In this document: one piece after another, positions 43,817 through 55,408 of the stretch
How positions within the stretch are numbered: the stretch's first letter is position 1
Layout: every line of letters starts with the position of its first letter
Origin: Dactylonectria macrodidyma
Lineage: Eukaryota > Ascomycota > Sordariomycetes > Hypocreales > Nectriaceae
NCBI GenBank assembly: GCA_020744425.1
Contig: JAGMUV010000002.1
Span: 4,570,501-4,634,500 of the forward strand
Length of the DNA: 64,000 nucleotides
Direction: 5' to 3'
Position numbers and translations under genes: made by a program
Notes under the pieces: generated by a model
What the model saw: only the letters and a program-made list of their open reading frames with translations
The model's database searches: none
Told to the model about the DNA's origin: nothing

Positions 43817-45400
43817 CTATATGGCGCCCGGGTCCTCCTTTATGTCGCTGTGCGTGTGCTGAGGTATCTGTATCGCGTGTCCTCTCACGGCGAGTAGCGA
43901 CTCTAGCAGGGAGCCGATCTCTGGGTACATGCGCTCGATACTGGCAAGTCCCTCGGGCCCCAGCTGCACGACGACGCCGAACATGTGCGCCAGCCTCGCC
44001 GCCTCGGTGCCGCGGGTTACGGCGGCCTGAAGACCCTGGATCTCGTCCTCAAGCACGTTGGCGTTCTTCTCCGCCGCGTTCAGGTCCCGCCGCGCGCGGT
44101 GCAGCTGGTCCGTCTTGGCGCTGATGGTGGCCTCTTGCTGCTTGACCTCGTCGCTCTTGGCGGCCCTACGCGAATCGTAGCTCCGAATGGCCTGCGCAAT
44201 CTCGGGCGGCAGCGACATGTTGTTATCCTGCAGCGCCTGGAGCTGTGGCGCCAGCGCAGCCTGCTCCGCTGTTTCCTCGTGGAGACGTGTGAGGCACTGC
44301 TTGGATTCGTCGATGTCGTCCTGTATCAGTCGCACAGTGTCTTGGCAGGTCCGCAGCTTGCTCATGGCTTCTTGGTGTATCGTACGATGTGGGAAGATGT
44401 CTTTCTGGGCGGCGACGAGGGACTCGCGTATTGACTGGAGGTGGGAATCGATGGCCGAGGCAAACGTCGCCGTCGCTGGCCGGAGGGCGTCGTGGAGGCT
44501 CCCGGGATCGAGGGCGCGAACGGCGGTAGAGTTGGTGGTGTTATTGCGGAGGGGCTGCTAAGAGGTCAGACGACGGCGAGCAACACGACACAAGGGACTC
44601 ACCAAGCCGCTGGGCCCAAACGGCGGGGCCATCTGAAAGGCAGCCATCGGGGAGCTGAACAGCATCAGACTCTGCGCGGCAGAGAGTCGCGAACCCTCTG
44701 GGGAGTTGGGCCGGCCCCGCTTGTCCGAGGTCGGGCTGGACATGGTGGTGCCGGGCCGCTTGAGGGCCTTGACGGGGCGGGGCATCGGGCGGGGCATCGG
44801 GGGTGAGGGCGGAAGGTCGGAGGCGACGGTGATGGAGGAGGCCATGTAATCGTCGCTTCCTTCGGGGGAGGAGAGGCGGCGGGACGTGGTGGCGCCGCCT
44901 GATGACGAATTGGGAGTGTGGTTGACGGTCGGCCGACGCTTTCGTCCCGACCTCCGCTCCACCGGCTCCTGCTCAGCGCCGTCGTCGAGGTCCTCGGGAG
45001 CGGGCGACGACTGCGAAACCTTGACGAAGCGCTTCTTGGCGGCGTGGACGTCCTGGGCCATGAGCTTGCCGGCGTACGAGGGCTTGCGGTCGCGGGCGAG
45101 GGAGCGGCGCAGCTCGGCGCGCAAGTCCTCGAGGGAGTCGTCTGGGTCCTTGGCGACGTGCTCGACGACCAGGGCCAGGTCCTCGAGCAGGTTGATGGCC
45201 CAGATTTTAGGCGGCGACTCGGGCACAATGTCCCACGGCCACACGCCCATGGCGCGGTAGATGCGCCGTGCCGCGCGCGACCCGCGCACCTGGAGGTACG
45301 ACCCGTACGGCTCGGGGATGCGGAGCGTGTCGGGGCCGGTGCCGTCGGGGCCGACGTCGAGCGGTGGGGGGGTCGGGGCAGGAGGTTTTGAAGGAGGCAT
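43817..45400 (-). CDS. Hypothetical coiled-coil, probably nuclear protein
   Basis: Exons 45400-44603 and 44557-43817 over a 45-nt intron give 512 residues. I do not recognise a named family. Residues 20-130 look folded: YLQVRGSRAARRIYRAMGVW, then KIWAINLLEDLALVVEHVAKD and SYAGKLMAQDVHAAKKRFV. The middle is disordered and basic (RRSGRKRRPTVNH; RPMPRPVKALKRPG), with Ser-Pro sites. Residues 290-480 are a long heptad-like helical region (SKLRTCQDTVRLIQDDIDES .. ARRDLNAAEKNANVLEDEI). The start is the ATG at 45400, after a GA-repeat leader. This layout would suit a chromatin- or kinetochore-type scaffold, but that is only a guess. Confidence 0.75.
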
Positions 45401-46206
45401 GTTGGAGAGAGAGAGAGAGAGAATGAGTGTGTGTCGTCGAGGGGCGGGATATCGAAGAGGGCGTGTCGAGGAGGAAGCGTCAAAGAGGCACTGTCGTCGT
45501 CGCGCGCGTTGGCGAATGCGCGCTTCTCACATTCAACCAAGGCCGACCACGATCAACCCTCGGGGCGATCAATCGTCTCCCGGCCGGTTCACTTGTCAAT
45601 CTCAAAGGTCAGATTCAATCGCAATCCTCGGATCTAGGCGTTTTCTGCGTTGACGTGTGCCAACCGAGGCCTCGACCCGAGCGGAATCAAGAGGCTTGCC
45701 GGGCCACATGATGGAGAGATTGCCTCGTGCGCCTTTGGCAACATGAGCTAAGACCCGGGCCCTCTCATGTAAGGTCACGTGATTCGCACCAGACTCTGGT
45801 GGCTCCGCTCCCCGCAGTCATGATACCCTAGAGCTCTGATCCACCGAATGCATCATGGTGATGAGCTGGACTATGGGCAGTTTAAGGGATCGTGGAGGGG
45901 GGACCAGGCTGGTTCAGAGTTGTTGAAAATATTTGGGGGGTTGCAATGGTGCCGAGAGGGATGGACAGTGACGATATCCAAATCGAGGCGTCTTGTGCAA
46001 CACAACCTCCCAAAATCTGCTCATTTGCCGGCCCCATCAAAAAACCATCCAGACACAAGCACAATCATGGCAAGTTGATACAAAGAGATATGTACTCTGA
46101 CCCAAATGTCATTTCTTGTCATCAAATATTCTTAGGTCATTCATATTAACCCGACTACGTTCCTTCGTCAAGGGTTTGTCGTTAATGAGTTCCATCACAT
46201 CATAGC
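45401..46206. other. Intergenic with GA repeat
   Basis: A short GA microsatellite (about 45406-45422) sits directly upstream of the coiled-coil gene start. The rest holds the promoter and the 3' flank of the GH2 gene. No credible gene was found. Confidence 0.45.
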
Positions 46207-48411
46207 TTATTGCTTGTTCACCCTGTTATAAAACCCCTGCACCGCCTCATCAATCATCGCCTTGACTCTGCCTGAGTCTAGCTTCTCCTGTCGGTCAAAC
46301 GTGTAGACGCCATTAACTTCTTGCTCGATGTCCGCCCTGCAGAAATCATTAGCACAAAATACTCCTTTCGTCGTCAAACAGAAGCAAGTTCTTACAGCTG
46401 AGTGTACACAAATGTGCAGCAGTGGCCGCCGTCGGTCACGCCCTTGACCAGGCGCTCGATGCGCTTGAGCAGGTCCTCCGGGTCCGTCGCCGTTGTGTAT
46501 CCCCAGTCACGCTTCTCATCGTCCGTCTCAGGCTGCTTGGCTGGCGCAATGTTGACGCCGCCGAACTCTGTGTTCATCACCGGTGCCCCTGGCTGATGCT
46601 TGGCGCCCTGGTCGACGCCGTCGATGGGAGCGACAAACATGGGCCGGTCGGCTTTCTTGTCGAGGATTGCGTCGAGGCTCTTGCACGTCTTTTCGAGCTG
46701 CGGGCCGTCGCTGTAGTCGTGGAAGGTCGTCAGATCCGTGATGACGTGCTCCCAACCGCAGTTGTCGTTGATGCTCCTGGTGTTGTCGAGAGACCTGGGT
46801 TGCCCCGTTAGTTCTTAATTAGTCTTCAAATATTGCGTGAGCTGCTTACTTGGTCAAGTAGTAGAGTTGACGGATGTGGTTACGCTGGTCGACATTGTCC
46901 TTGAGCGAAGTATAGCCCCAGCTCTCATTGACGGGCGTCCACGTCACAATGGACGGTCGGTTGATGACCAGCTTGACGGCCTCAGTCCACTCGGCGTTGA
47001 AGCGATCGACGTACTCTTGGCTGAACTGGTAGGCGTTGGCCATCTCTCCCCAGACCAGGTAGCCCAGCTTGTCGGCCCAGTAGTAAAAGGCCGGGTCCTC
47101 GACCTTTTGGTGCTTGCGGCAGCCGTTGAAGCCCATCTTCTTAGCCAGCTCGATGTCGATGCGCAGGCTGTCGGGCGTCGGCGGCGTCATGAAGGTCTCG
47201 GGCCAGTAGCCCTGGTCCAGGCACAGCGCCTGGAAGTACGGCTTGTCGTTGAGCCGCCAGAGGCCGTCGCCCTTGGTCCAGTTGAGGGAGCGCATCCCAG
47301 TTGTCGTCTTGACCTCGTCCAGCGTCTTTTCGGAGGAGTCTAGGATTCGGATCACTAGGTCGTAAAGTTGAGGGTGCTCGGGGGACCAAAGGGCGACACC
47401 GTCTCGCCAGCAAGAGTCGTCGGCTAGAGGAGCATCTTGAAGCACGGACTGGGGAAGACCAGATCTCTGAGCCTCTGACAGACGCAAGTCGAGCTCGACG
47501 GCAACGGCATCGCTCTCACGGGCGAGGGTCTGCCTCTCCGACGTGCCGACGGCTACACCAGCGAAGCTCGCCTCGATCTCGACGCTACAAGCCTGGCCAG
47601 CGCGTCGACCCCTCACGGCGACGGTGCTGTGAAGCTTCCCGGACGCAATATCGTTGGACTTGATGACGGTGCCGTGGCTGCTGTCGGCGATGCGGGCGGC
47701 CGGCACCACCTCGAGCCAGACGGACTGCCAGATGCCGCCCGAGGGCGTGTAGAAGATGCTCTCGGGCTTCGCGCCCCAGTACTGCTTTCCTCGCGGCTGC
47801 GTCAGGTCGTATGCTGAGTCGTACACGCGAACCGTGAGACGATGCGACGCAGCGCCGGGTTTGGCCTCGAGCGCATCAGTAACGTCGATCTCGAAGGGGA
47901 CGTGGCCTCCGCGATGGCCGCCGACGAGCTCGCCGTTGACCCAGACGGTGGCGATGTAGTCGACGGCTCCGAAGCGAAGCACCAAGCGATGACCCTGCTT
48001 CTTCTCGTCGCTGGAGCGCAGATCGGCGATGGCGCGCTCATACCACAGCACCTCGTGGACGCCGCGGTCGTTGATGCCAGACGCGGGGGCCTGGAAGACA
48101 AACGGCACAGTGATCTTGGCCTTGGAATTAGAGGCGCGGGCAGCCGTGGAAAAGGTGTTGTTCTCGATGAGGCTCAGCATGTCGCCGACGATGTTGCGGG
48201 TGATGGTGTCGTTGCCCTCGATGACCTTGTCCAATGCTGCCGGCGTCGTCACGTCGACCTTGGCCGGCAGGCCGGTGCGCTGCCAGTTGGCCGCGAGGCC
48301 GGCATCGTCGTCGTCGAAGAGAAAGTCCCACGGGCCATTGAGCGATTCCCATCGGAGGGGGTTGCGCTCGAAGTCCGGGCGAGGGTAGGCGGCTGGTAGA
48401 GGGATCGTCAT
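46207..48411 (-). CDS. Glycoside hydrolase family 2 enzyme (beta-galactosidase/glucuronidase type)
   Basis: Exons 48411-46850, 46794-46396 and 46336-46207 give 696 residues. The sugar-binding N-terminal domain opens with YPRPDFERNPLRWESLNGPWDFLFDD and contains VHEVLWYERAI and GAVDYIATVWVNGELVGGHRGGHVPFEIDVT, typical for GH2. The TIM barrel has LRIDIELAKKMGFNGCRKHQKVEDPAFYYWADKLGYLVWGEM. The acid/base Glu lies in TPVNESWG and the nucleophile Glu in NTEFGGVN. There is no signal peptide, so the enzyme is probably cytosolic and acts on imported oligosaccharides or glucuronides. The exact sugar cannot be told from sequence. Confidence 0.88.
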
Positions 48412-49347
48412 GGTGTTTTTGTTGGTCTTATTCGTGTTCAGAGACCTTGTTCAACGAGAGTTTGCCAGGAGTCTGCCAGGAGTGATCCTCAAAGTTCAAT
48501 TGATATGTTTACAGACGAAAAATATGAATGCGTTAAATATCAGCTCTAAGATAAAAGAAACAGAAAGAAGCCACTTGTTGAGTTCTCAGCAACAAAAAAG
48601 CCCAGCGACGTCTGTCCTCTCGTATTGGGAGGCTCCTCAAGGTGAGGGGTTGTCCTGTCCACTGGGCCATATTTCCACACACTCACAACCCACCATGCCA
48701 CCCACTTCAATCATCACGGTGGGGCGCTTCTCGTCCTCTCACAGCGGGAATGCTGCGTGATACGGCATCTGATTGCATGGCACCGGCTTCGGGGAGCCTC
48801 GGGGATCTTCAACCATTCTCCACATGCGTCATGCAAGGGCTTCCTTAGAGTGGCACGCCGGTTCTGGGAATCTCAAGGTGTTTCGTTCGCTTGGAGCGGC
48901 GAAACGGGCAGCCCGTTTATTTTTGTGGTTTTAATATGGACTGCACCGGCAGAGCAAGATAGCGGGAGTTACGTACTCACTTATTATTATTATTCATTTG
49001 TCCACTTCTTGGAACAAGAGGGGAAAGGGGGCCGAGCTCAACGGGATGGTTTCGGTACAGCTCATCGCTACGTCAGAGCTGGCTTACACACACCTTCCCA
49101 CAGCATCAAGACAAGATTCCGACCACTGTGGACACATACCAAACTGGAACAATTCATGATGGCAATGATTAAGTCAGTTAAAAATTACTCTATGAGATGG
49201 ACTGCGCCTGCCGTGAGGTATCTAATTAAGAAACGAAAAAAAAAGGTAAAATCTCTGTATGCGAAACCCGCTTGCTATAGTTCTTTTTTTGACCAGGCCC
49301 TTCCCTTCTCTCTTCTCCAAAAAGCAACACCACTCTCATGTACCCGT
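48412..49347. other. Intergenic
   Basis: This is the upstream region of the GH2 gene and the 3' flank of the Ecm33-like gene. Long plus-strand frames here and over 49.3-49.9 kb are antisense to the wall-protein gene or unconserved. An ATTATTATTATT stretch lies near 48981-48995. Confidence 0.45.
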
Positions 49348-51250
49348 TCACAGCCGCATGGCATTGTTGCGAGACTCGCCGGACGAGTCGCTGACGCGGC
49401 GGATGGTCCTCCAGGCGCTGATGCCCTTCTCGTTGGTCGTCGTCGTCGTCTCGGACGAGCTGAGGAACGACGTGCGCCCGAAGCTCAGCGCGCCGAGGCT
49501 GGGCGAGGGTGAGGGCATCGGATTGCTGGCCTCGATCTTGGTGCGAACGCCTAGCATTTGCCCGTCGAAGACGTTGCGTTTGCTGCTGCTTTCGCTGCCG
49601 CGACTCTCGCCCCGTCGCGCTCCCGCTGCTCCCGGAGGTGCGGTTCCGGATTGCTTCCGCCGCCTCCAGAGGAACCAGCCGATAAGGCCGAGCAGGATTA
49701 AGGCCCCGAGCGCCGCTCCGACGCCGATGCCGGCCATGGCGCCGCTCGAGAGACCCTTCTTTCCCGATCCGGAGCCGGACGATGATGAGCCGTCGGACGA
49801 GCTGTCGTCATCGTCGCCTTCGCTGCTGCCGCTCCCGCTGCCGCTGCCACTGCTGTCCTGGCCGTCCGACCTCATGTAGTCTTCCGGGTTGCCTTCGGTG
49901 TCCTCGATGCCGCCGGTGCTCGACTTGCGCTCCGTCGTCTCGTGGTTGCCGCTGCACGAGTACTTGCCCTTCACGATACTCTTGATGTTATCATCGAACC
50001 AGCTGCAGTCCATCGAGTCGTCGCCCTGCACCTTGAAGTCGCCTGTCACCTCCTCCAGCCCGAAGAACTCGACATTCGTCATCGAGCCCTTGACCGAGAT
50101 GGTGCCCGCCTTCTTGAGCGCGTTGGCCGTCACGTTGGTCAGCTTGTCGTTGCCGCTGACGAACATGTCTTGCACGTACGTCGCCCGCGGCAGCGCCAGC
50201 GTCGTCAGCGATGCGTTGTCCTCCACGGTGATGCTGCCGTTGAGCATTCGGATCAGCGGGATCGTCAGGTCCTCGAGTGCCGTCGACTGGAACGTAAAGG
50301 CGCCCTGCAGTGTGCGGAGCGAGGAGAAGGTGATTTCGCTCACGTCCTCAAAGGTCGACGTGGATGAGTCGTTGCCTGTGCCGATAGTTTCGAGGTACGG
50401 GAAGTAGACGATGGGGCTGTCGCCGTTGGAGGTAAAGGATACGGTTCCGGCGTACTCGAGTGCCGAGAGCTCAAAGTACGTCAGAGCTGTGTTTTTGTAA
50501 ATGGTCACGTCCCCCTTGACCGTCGTGAGCTTGGGACACGATATGGACTCCAGGGCCGAGTTCTCCTGCACGCTGAAAGCCTTCTCAGCCGTGGTCAACG
50601 TGCCTAGCTCAATCTCCTTCAAGTCGTCGTTCGAATCGAGCGAAAAGTCACCACCGACGGTGTGCAGGCCACCGAAGCTAAGCGTCTCCAGGTCGTAGGT
50701 GCTATATATCCGCATCATGCCCCCTACCTGCAGGGCGTCCGAGTGTGTGACGGACACGTCTGCGAATCCGCCGGTGAAGACATAGGTGCTGGTGACCTCC
50801 TCGAGGGCGGAAAAGTCGAGCTCGAACGACTTGACGGTGCTGGATCCGTCGGTGTTGACAATATTCAACTCGCCACCCACTGATTTCAGCTTCTCTGCTG
50901 TGACGGACGTCTTCTTGGGCACCGCGTCCGGGTAGATGACCAGGTCGCCGTCGACGGAGCTGACAGATCCGAGGTCGACCGAGGCCTCCGTCTCGGGCCA
51001 GTCGCCCGGGTGGCTGTCAAAGAGGAGCGAGAGCGAGCCGTCGATGGCGCCGCAGGAGGAGATGCCGTCGCTGTCGTCGGGTCCGTCGATGATGGTGTAG
51101 TTGGATGAAACATTGCAGTCTGTAACAAATTAGTCAACCCTCCTTTCTGAACCTATTCCCGATCACAAAAGGGGACCAACCAGCTGCGGCGAGATATCTC
51201 GTCAGGAGCAGCGACGCCGCCGCAAGAGCGACGTGGGATTTGAGAGCCAT
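49348..51250 (-). CDS. Ecm33-like cell wall protein with membrane anchor
   Basis: Exons 51250-51181 and 51119-49348 give 613 residues. The signal peptide is in the first 23 residues (ending LLLTRYLAAA), then DCNVSSNYTIIDG begins the mature part. Residues 30-340 form receptor-L-domain, leucine-rich-like repeats (ELNIVNTDGSS, FGGLHTVGGDFSLDSNDDL, FQSTALEDLTIPLIRMLNGS), as in Ecm33/Sps2 wall proteins. A Ser/Gly/Asp-rich stalk leads to a clear membrane helix (AGIGVGAALGALILLGLIGWFLW, near 480-503) with RRRK stop-transfer. A cytoplasmic tail of about 105 residues follows. Yeast Ecm33 is GPI-anchored; this layout is a true single-pass form. The intron donor is GTTGGT, slightly unusual. Confidence 0.85.
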
Positions 51251-52931
51251 GTGTGACCCGTCAACCCCATCTAGCTCCCGGATCACGTCCAACAAAGTAT
51301 TTAGGTATTCGCAAAGTTGAGCATCTGTCAAAGCTGTCAAAACGGAGCGGTAGAACAAGCGGGAGGGGTAGGGAAGGAGAGCGACTTTTACTAATGTAAT
51401 CATCTCGCCTAACAATCCCTTCCGCTCGCTCTCTCATCAACCCCCGGCGAAATTGCAGCTTTCGGCTGGCCCGTTTGGGTGAGGCAGTCGTTAGCTCACG
51501 CCATGGATGCCACTAATAGGGGCCATGCGACGGTGAAGAGCGAGGGTTCCTGACGCTAGGATGACGGCCGAGCGCGCTTTTCTTACAGGGGTTATTTGTC
51601 CCGATGCTCCTCAGGCCTAGATTCTGCAATGAATACGGGGTATTATGCAGGTACGGTACGGCACAGATACCGCCTGTCAGTGAAATGGGACGACGAGGCG
51701 CTACGGACCGCAAGTGTCATTGAGATGGTCGTGGCCAGCGCTGTCGATCCTGTGATGTGATAGACATGAAACCAGTCAGGAACAAGGATTCAGAACTGCC
51801 GGCAGGCTACACACAGTCGAAGCATTTCGCTCTTCCCTCCGCATGGCTCTTTGACCCTATCTCAGCACGCATGATCCTTGGACAAGGAACATGCCAGCAC
51901 GGGCTGCAGCCCATCGGGCCTGCGGGTATCGTATCTCATTGCGGAGGAAAATCATTTTGCCAAATGTCCCCATCAACCATCTCCGAAAGCTGGCAGACAG
52001 TCTGCTTCAATCTACGGAGAAAAACGCCACCAACCTCATTCACCACCAGAAGAATACGAAACCACGCCATGAGGCGCGCACCCAGACGGCACTGGTGAGC
52101 GATGGTAGCTTCGGCGGAACACGTTCCAGACCATGCGAGGTACAGAGTACGGGCAATTGACCTGCGGATCTTCGGGGCGTTTTCTTGTTGGTCGATGGTG
52201 CGCAAGTTGTGGAGATGCATCATCGTCGTCGGTAATTATTATGCTTAGCTCCATGTTGCACTACGTACAAAGCTCCCCTTTTATGCAGCATCGCTGAGCA
52301 CAGGCCTGGCTCGGTGAGGTCACACGACGCGGACCTATTTATACGTGCAGCATGTCACTTTGGTGTCGTCTGTGCTGGTGGAGGACGATTCATTTCCGGA
52401 GATGCGATGGCAATGCACTTGTGTCAATTGGTGTGTTTGAAGTCGTTCCTTGATGTGACAGCCCTAAGCTTTGAGTTGACGTCTGAGACGAACTACGGAG
52501 TACTACGGCTCTGCATTGACGAGAAACGGAACAATTTGGATAAACAAAAACACGTGGGCCTTATTATGCACTATGCAAACATGCAACATGGAACAGTGCA
52601 AAAAAGCAAACATGCTGGGCTGGATTTAACCTTTGGGGTGAGTCCACAGCGGCCCAATCCAACTGCGTATTGCTCCATAGCAATCAAGACACAAACATCC
52701 AAGCACTCTAGAACCACATGTGGCTTTTCTTGAAGACCAAAATGTCTCGCGCTAACACACGCGTGTTCAGCTGAGATGTCTCAGCTGCTACAGATAATGG
52801 ACGGGAGCCAACTGCCACACCGCTGGGAAGTGAACCACACCTCTCGTACAATTTGTGTGGGCAAAACAGCCTTGCCGTTCGTGTCAAGAATGGTTCGATT
52901 TTATTTTTGTTTCTCTCGCTTCTCATCCTCT
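51251..52931. other. Long intergenic region
   Basis: This 1.7-kb stretch holds the upstream region of the Ecm33-like gene and the 3' flank of the cyclodeaminase-like gene. Short overlapping frames (for example near 51.9-52.2 kb) show no recognised similarity. No repeat, tRNA or mobile element was identified. Confidence 0.4.
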
Positions 52932-54053
52932 CTAAAATTTGTCCGTGGTCAGGCCAACGTTTCTCTTTCTGGCTAGGTGCAGCAGACTCTTGCCGATGGC
53001 AAGGTCCATGACGGCAACACCCACGCTCTTGTAGATGACTGAGCCGTCGGCGAGCCACTTGTGCAGCTCGGCCTGGTCCGCGGTGCTCTCGGGGTTGAGC
53101 AGCTTTCCAATCTCGAGCAGCTTGTCGGTCGACAGCTCCGCCTTGACCAGCTCTCCCGCTTCTTGCAGGCAGCCCTCGAGCGTGTCGACGGCGATGACGC
53201 CGCCCTGGTAGGCCGAGCCGCCGAAGACGCTGGCGGGGTCGACCACCAGCTTCAGCAGCTCCGGGTCCATCTCTTGCATGTCTAGACGGTAGGAGCCAAT
53301 GGCCGACATGAATCGCGTCTTGGTCGTCGCCTTGTCGGATGTCAAGTAAGAGGCGGGGAACAGAGGTTGGGTGCTGGGTGTAGTGCAGAAGATGACGTCG
53401 GACTCGACGACCAAGGCCTCCAGGGCAGCGTCGCGATCGGTTTGCGGGTCAAAGACGTTGAGACTGATGTGAGACGGCCATTCTGATGCGGTATCGGCCT
53501 TGAGAGTGTCCACGAGCTGCTGTGTTCGCGCGGCCGAGCGGTTGACGATAGTAATAGTGCGAATGTCCTCGCCGCGGAGCAACACAGCGAGGCGAATGTG
53601 CCACAGGGCCTGCTTGCCCGCGCCAAAGACGACAATGTTGCCGGTATTGCGACGGAACTTGTAGACGAGAATCGATCCCAAGGCCGTGCGGAACGACGTC
53701 AGCTCAGCGGCATTAAGCGTACCAATGGCCTGACCCGTCTCATCACAAAGGGTCAAGACGCTCTTGAGAGCCGGGGGCGGGACGCCGGAGCCGGCGGGGG
53801 CCGGGGCCTGGGTCTTGCTGATGCCGACGATCTTGACGCCGACGAGGTCCGGGGTCGACGCCGGCATGTACAACGTCACCTGGCCGTCCGGTCGGGCCAT
53901 GACGGATCGGTGCGGCTGGTACTCCTTCTCGCCCTTGCACGAGTACTGCACGAGGGCGTTTTGCAGCGCCGCAACCAGGTCCGCCACGTCGGCTGGCGAG
54001 AGCGAGCCCAGGAGCTGCTTGACATGGGCGTCGGAGAGGACGGTGAAGGCCAT
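52932..54053 (-). CDS. Ornithine cyclodeaminase / mu-crystallin family protein
   Basis: This is an intronless gene of 373 residues. The family covers ornithine cyclodeaminase (ornithine to proline plus ammonia), alanine dehydrogenase and ketimine reductase. N-terminal VLSDAHVKQLLGSLSPADVADLVAAL and QPHRSVMARPDGQVTLYMPAS are typical, with the substrate-binding Arg in HRSVM. GVKIVGIS and TAELTSFRTALGS-like NAAELTSFRTALGSIL follow. The Rossmann loop is IVVFGAGKQALWHIRLAV (GAGxQA), then VNRSAARTQQL and SDVIFCTTPSTQPLF. The C-terminal IYKSVGVAVMDLAIG is conserved. Substrate is uncertain; fungal members often lie in small catabolic or siderophore-like clusters. Confidence 0.9.
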   Translation of the reverse strand: MAFTVLSDAHVKQLLGSLSPADVADLVAALQNALVQYSCKGEKEYQPHRSVMARPDGQVTLYMPASTPDLVGVKIVGISKTQAPAPAGSGVPPPALKSVLTLCDETGQAIGTLNAAELTSFRTALGSILVYKFRRNTGNIVVFGAGKQALWHIRLAVLLRGEDIRTITIVNRSAARTQQLVDTLKADTASEWPSHISLNVFDPQTDRDAALEALVVESDVIFCTTPSTQPLFPASYLTSDKATTKTRFMSAIGSYRLDMQEMDPELLKLVVDPASVFGGSAYQGGVIAVDTLEGCLQEAGELVKAELSTDKLLEIGKLLNPESTADQAELHKWLADGSVIYKSVGVAVMDLAIGKSLLHLARKRNVGLTTDKF

Positions 54054-55408
54054 GGCAACGAGTAGAGACTAGTTGGACGAGAATGAGCAATGCCTGAAAC
54101 TGAGTGTGGTGGAGGCAATGAGGAAATATCTCCTCCAGCTTCAGTTATTCTCGCGGGTCCGCAGTCGGAAGAGACGCCCGGCGATATGCGGCCATGATAT
54201 GTGGGGAGCCATTTCTCGCGAGGTAAGTCAGTCCGAGCAAGTGCACGGACCATGTCGGATTCGTCCTCCGATCTTGTGAAGAATGGACCGTCTCCCTCAG
54301 CTGATTGCTAAGTGTTTCGTACGATTGGCAATCTTGCCCAATCCGCATCGGCCGTCCTGATTATATGCCAAGTTTCGGGATCACTTGCCTCCATTGGCAG
54401 GGCTGAGTCGTGTTTTTGCTGTCAGGTCTCAATTGAGGCTTAACCTCCACAGGGTTTGACGCAGGACTTCAGTGCCTTCGTGAAGGTAATTATTTAGTTT
54501 TGAGAGTAGGAAAATGTTACACGGAAATGTTTGAAAGAGTTCATTGGTCTCTGGGGAGATCTCTGAGGTGGATTGTGAGATAGGCTATCCCCTTGAGTTG
54601 ATATTTTCGTGTCTAGGGTAAGCTTAAAGCTGAATGTCAAAAGTGACAATTTTACAAGCACTGCACATGTACGCGGTTGAAGAAAGTTCTGATCAACAAT
54701 CAGAATAAATTAAACCATACTAAACTTGAAGAAATAATAGACATAGGTCAATAAGTGCCTCGATTTTATGAGGCATACTCCCTTCTGTAAATGGAACACA
54801 GTCTGGGCGGGCGAGGGTCGACATCAGGATACTCTTTTCATGGTTCTATTACGCAAGACTCGAGGGTTACAACATGAAGCTGTTGTGGCGTAAAGCTCAA
54901 ACTTTGTCCAAACTTGGACATGTTGGGCGGATACTATTGATAACACCAAGCTGGGGAGCTCGTCTAAGTATATATATCTCTACTGTAGATAGGCAAACTA
55001 CGGGAAAATTGGTTATGAAGTTCCTGGTCAGCACTCGCGCATAATGTGACGAGTCATTTGGTGAGCCTCCGACTCGCAGGCCCTAGGTAGTAAGGATATT
55101 TTCGTTTCCAACGCGCACGACAAGGTTCTAACTAGGTTGAGAATTTGATTCTATGAGGTCTTTTCGTAAAACTAAAAGACCCCATGACTCGAAGATTCAG
55201 CAAGTGTGCACCTCTCTAAGTTAGTGCTGAGGAGTAACTAAGAGAGCCGTCTGTGAATACTGCGTTTTCACTTGGGGTAGAGCGGATATCCTTTTTTTTG
55301 GTAGAATGGTACGTTGGTAACCAGAACGGCTGGTTTGATTCAAAGATAGATTAATAAGTGAAACGAGTGTATATGTACGATCCAGCCTTCTCACACGGCA
55401 TCCTGCCA
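54054..55408. other. AT-rich gene-free region with hairpin
   Basis: From about 54450 to 55350 the sequence is clearly AT-richer than its surroundings and has no long frame. An 8-bp perfect hairpin lies at 55157-55181. This could be a decayed, RIP-affected insertion or only a long spacer; no terminal repeats or transposase remnants were found by eye. Confidence 0.4.
55157..55181. repeat. Hairpin in AT-rich spacer
   Basis: GGTCTTTT and AAAAGACC are perfect 8-bp arms with a 9-base loop. The pairing extends outward to ATGAGGTC against GACCCCAT with one mismatch. It may be a terminator-like or mobile-element-related structure. Confidence 0.45.

Noticed and set aside
44665..45540. 291-codon minus-strand frame
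   Set aside because: It is an alternative frame of the coiled-coil protein gene with Arg/Ser/Pro-rich shadow composition.
46837..48399. Several plus-strand frames over the GH2 gene
   Set aside because: They are antisense shadows of the glycosidase and show no domain.
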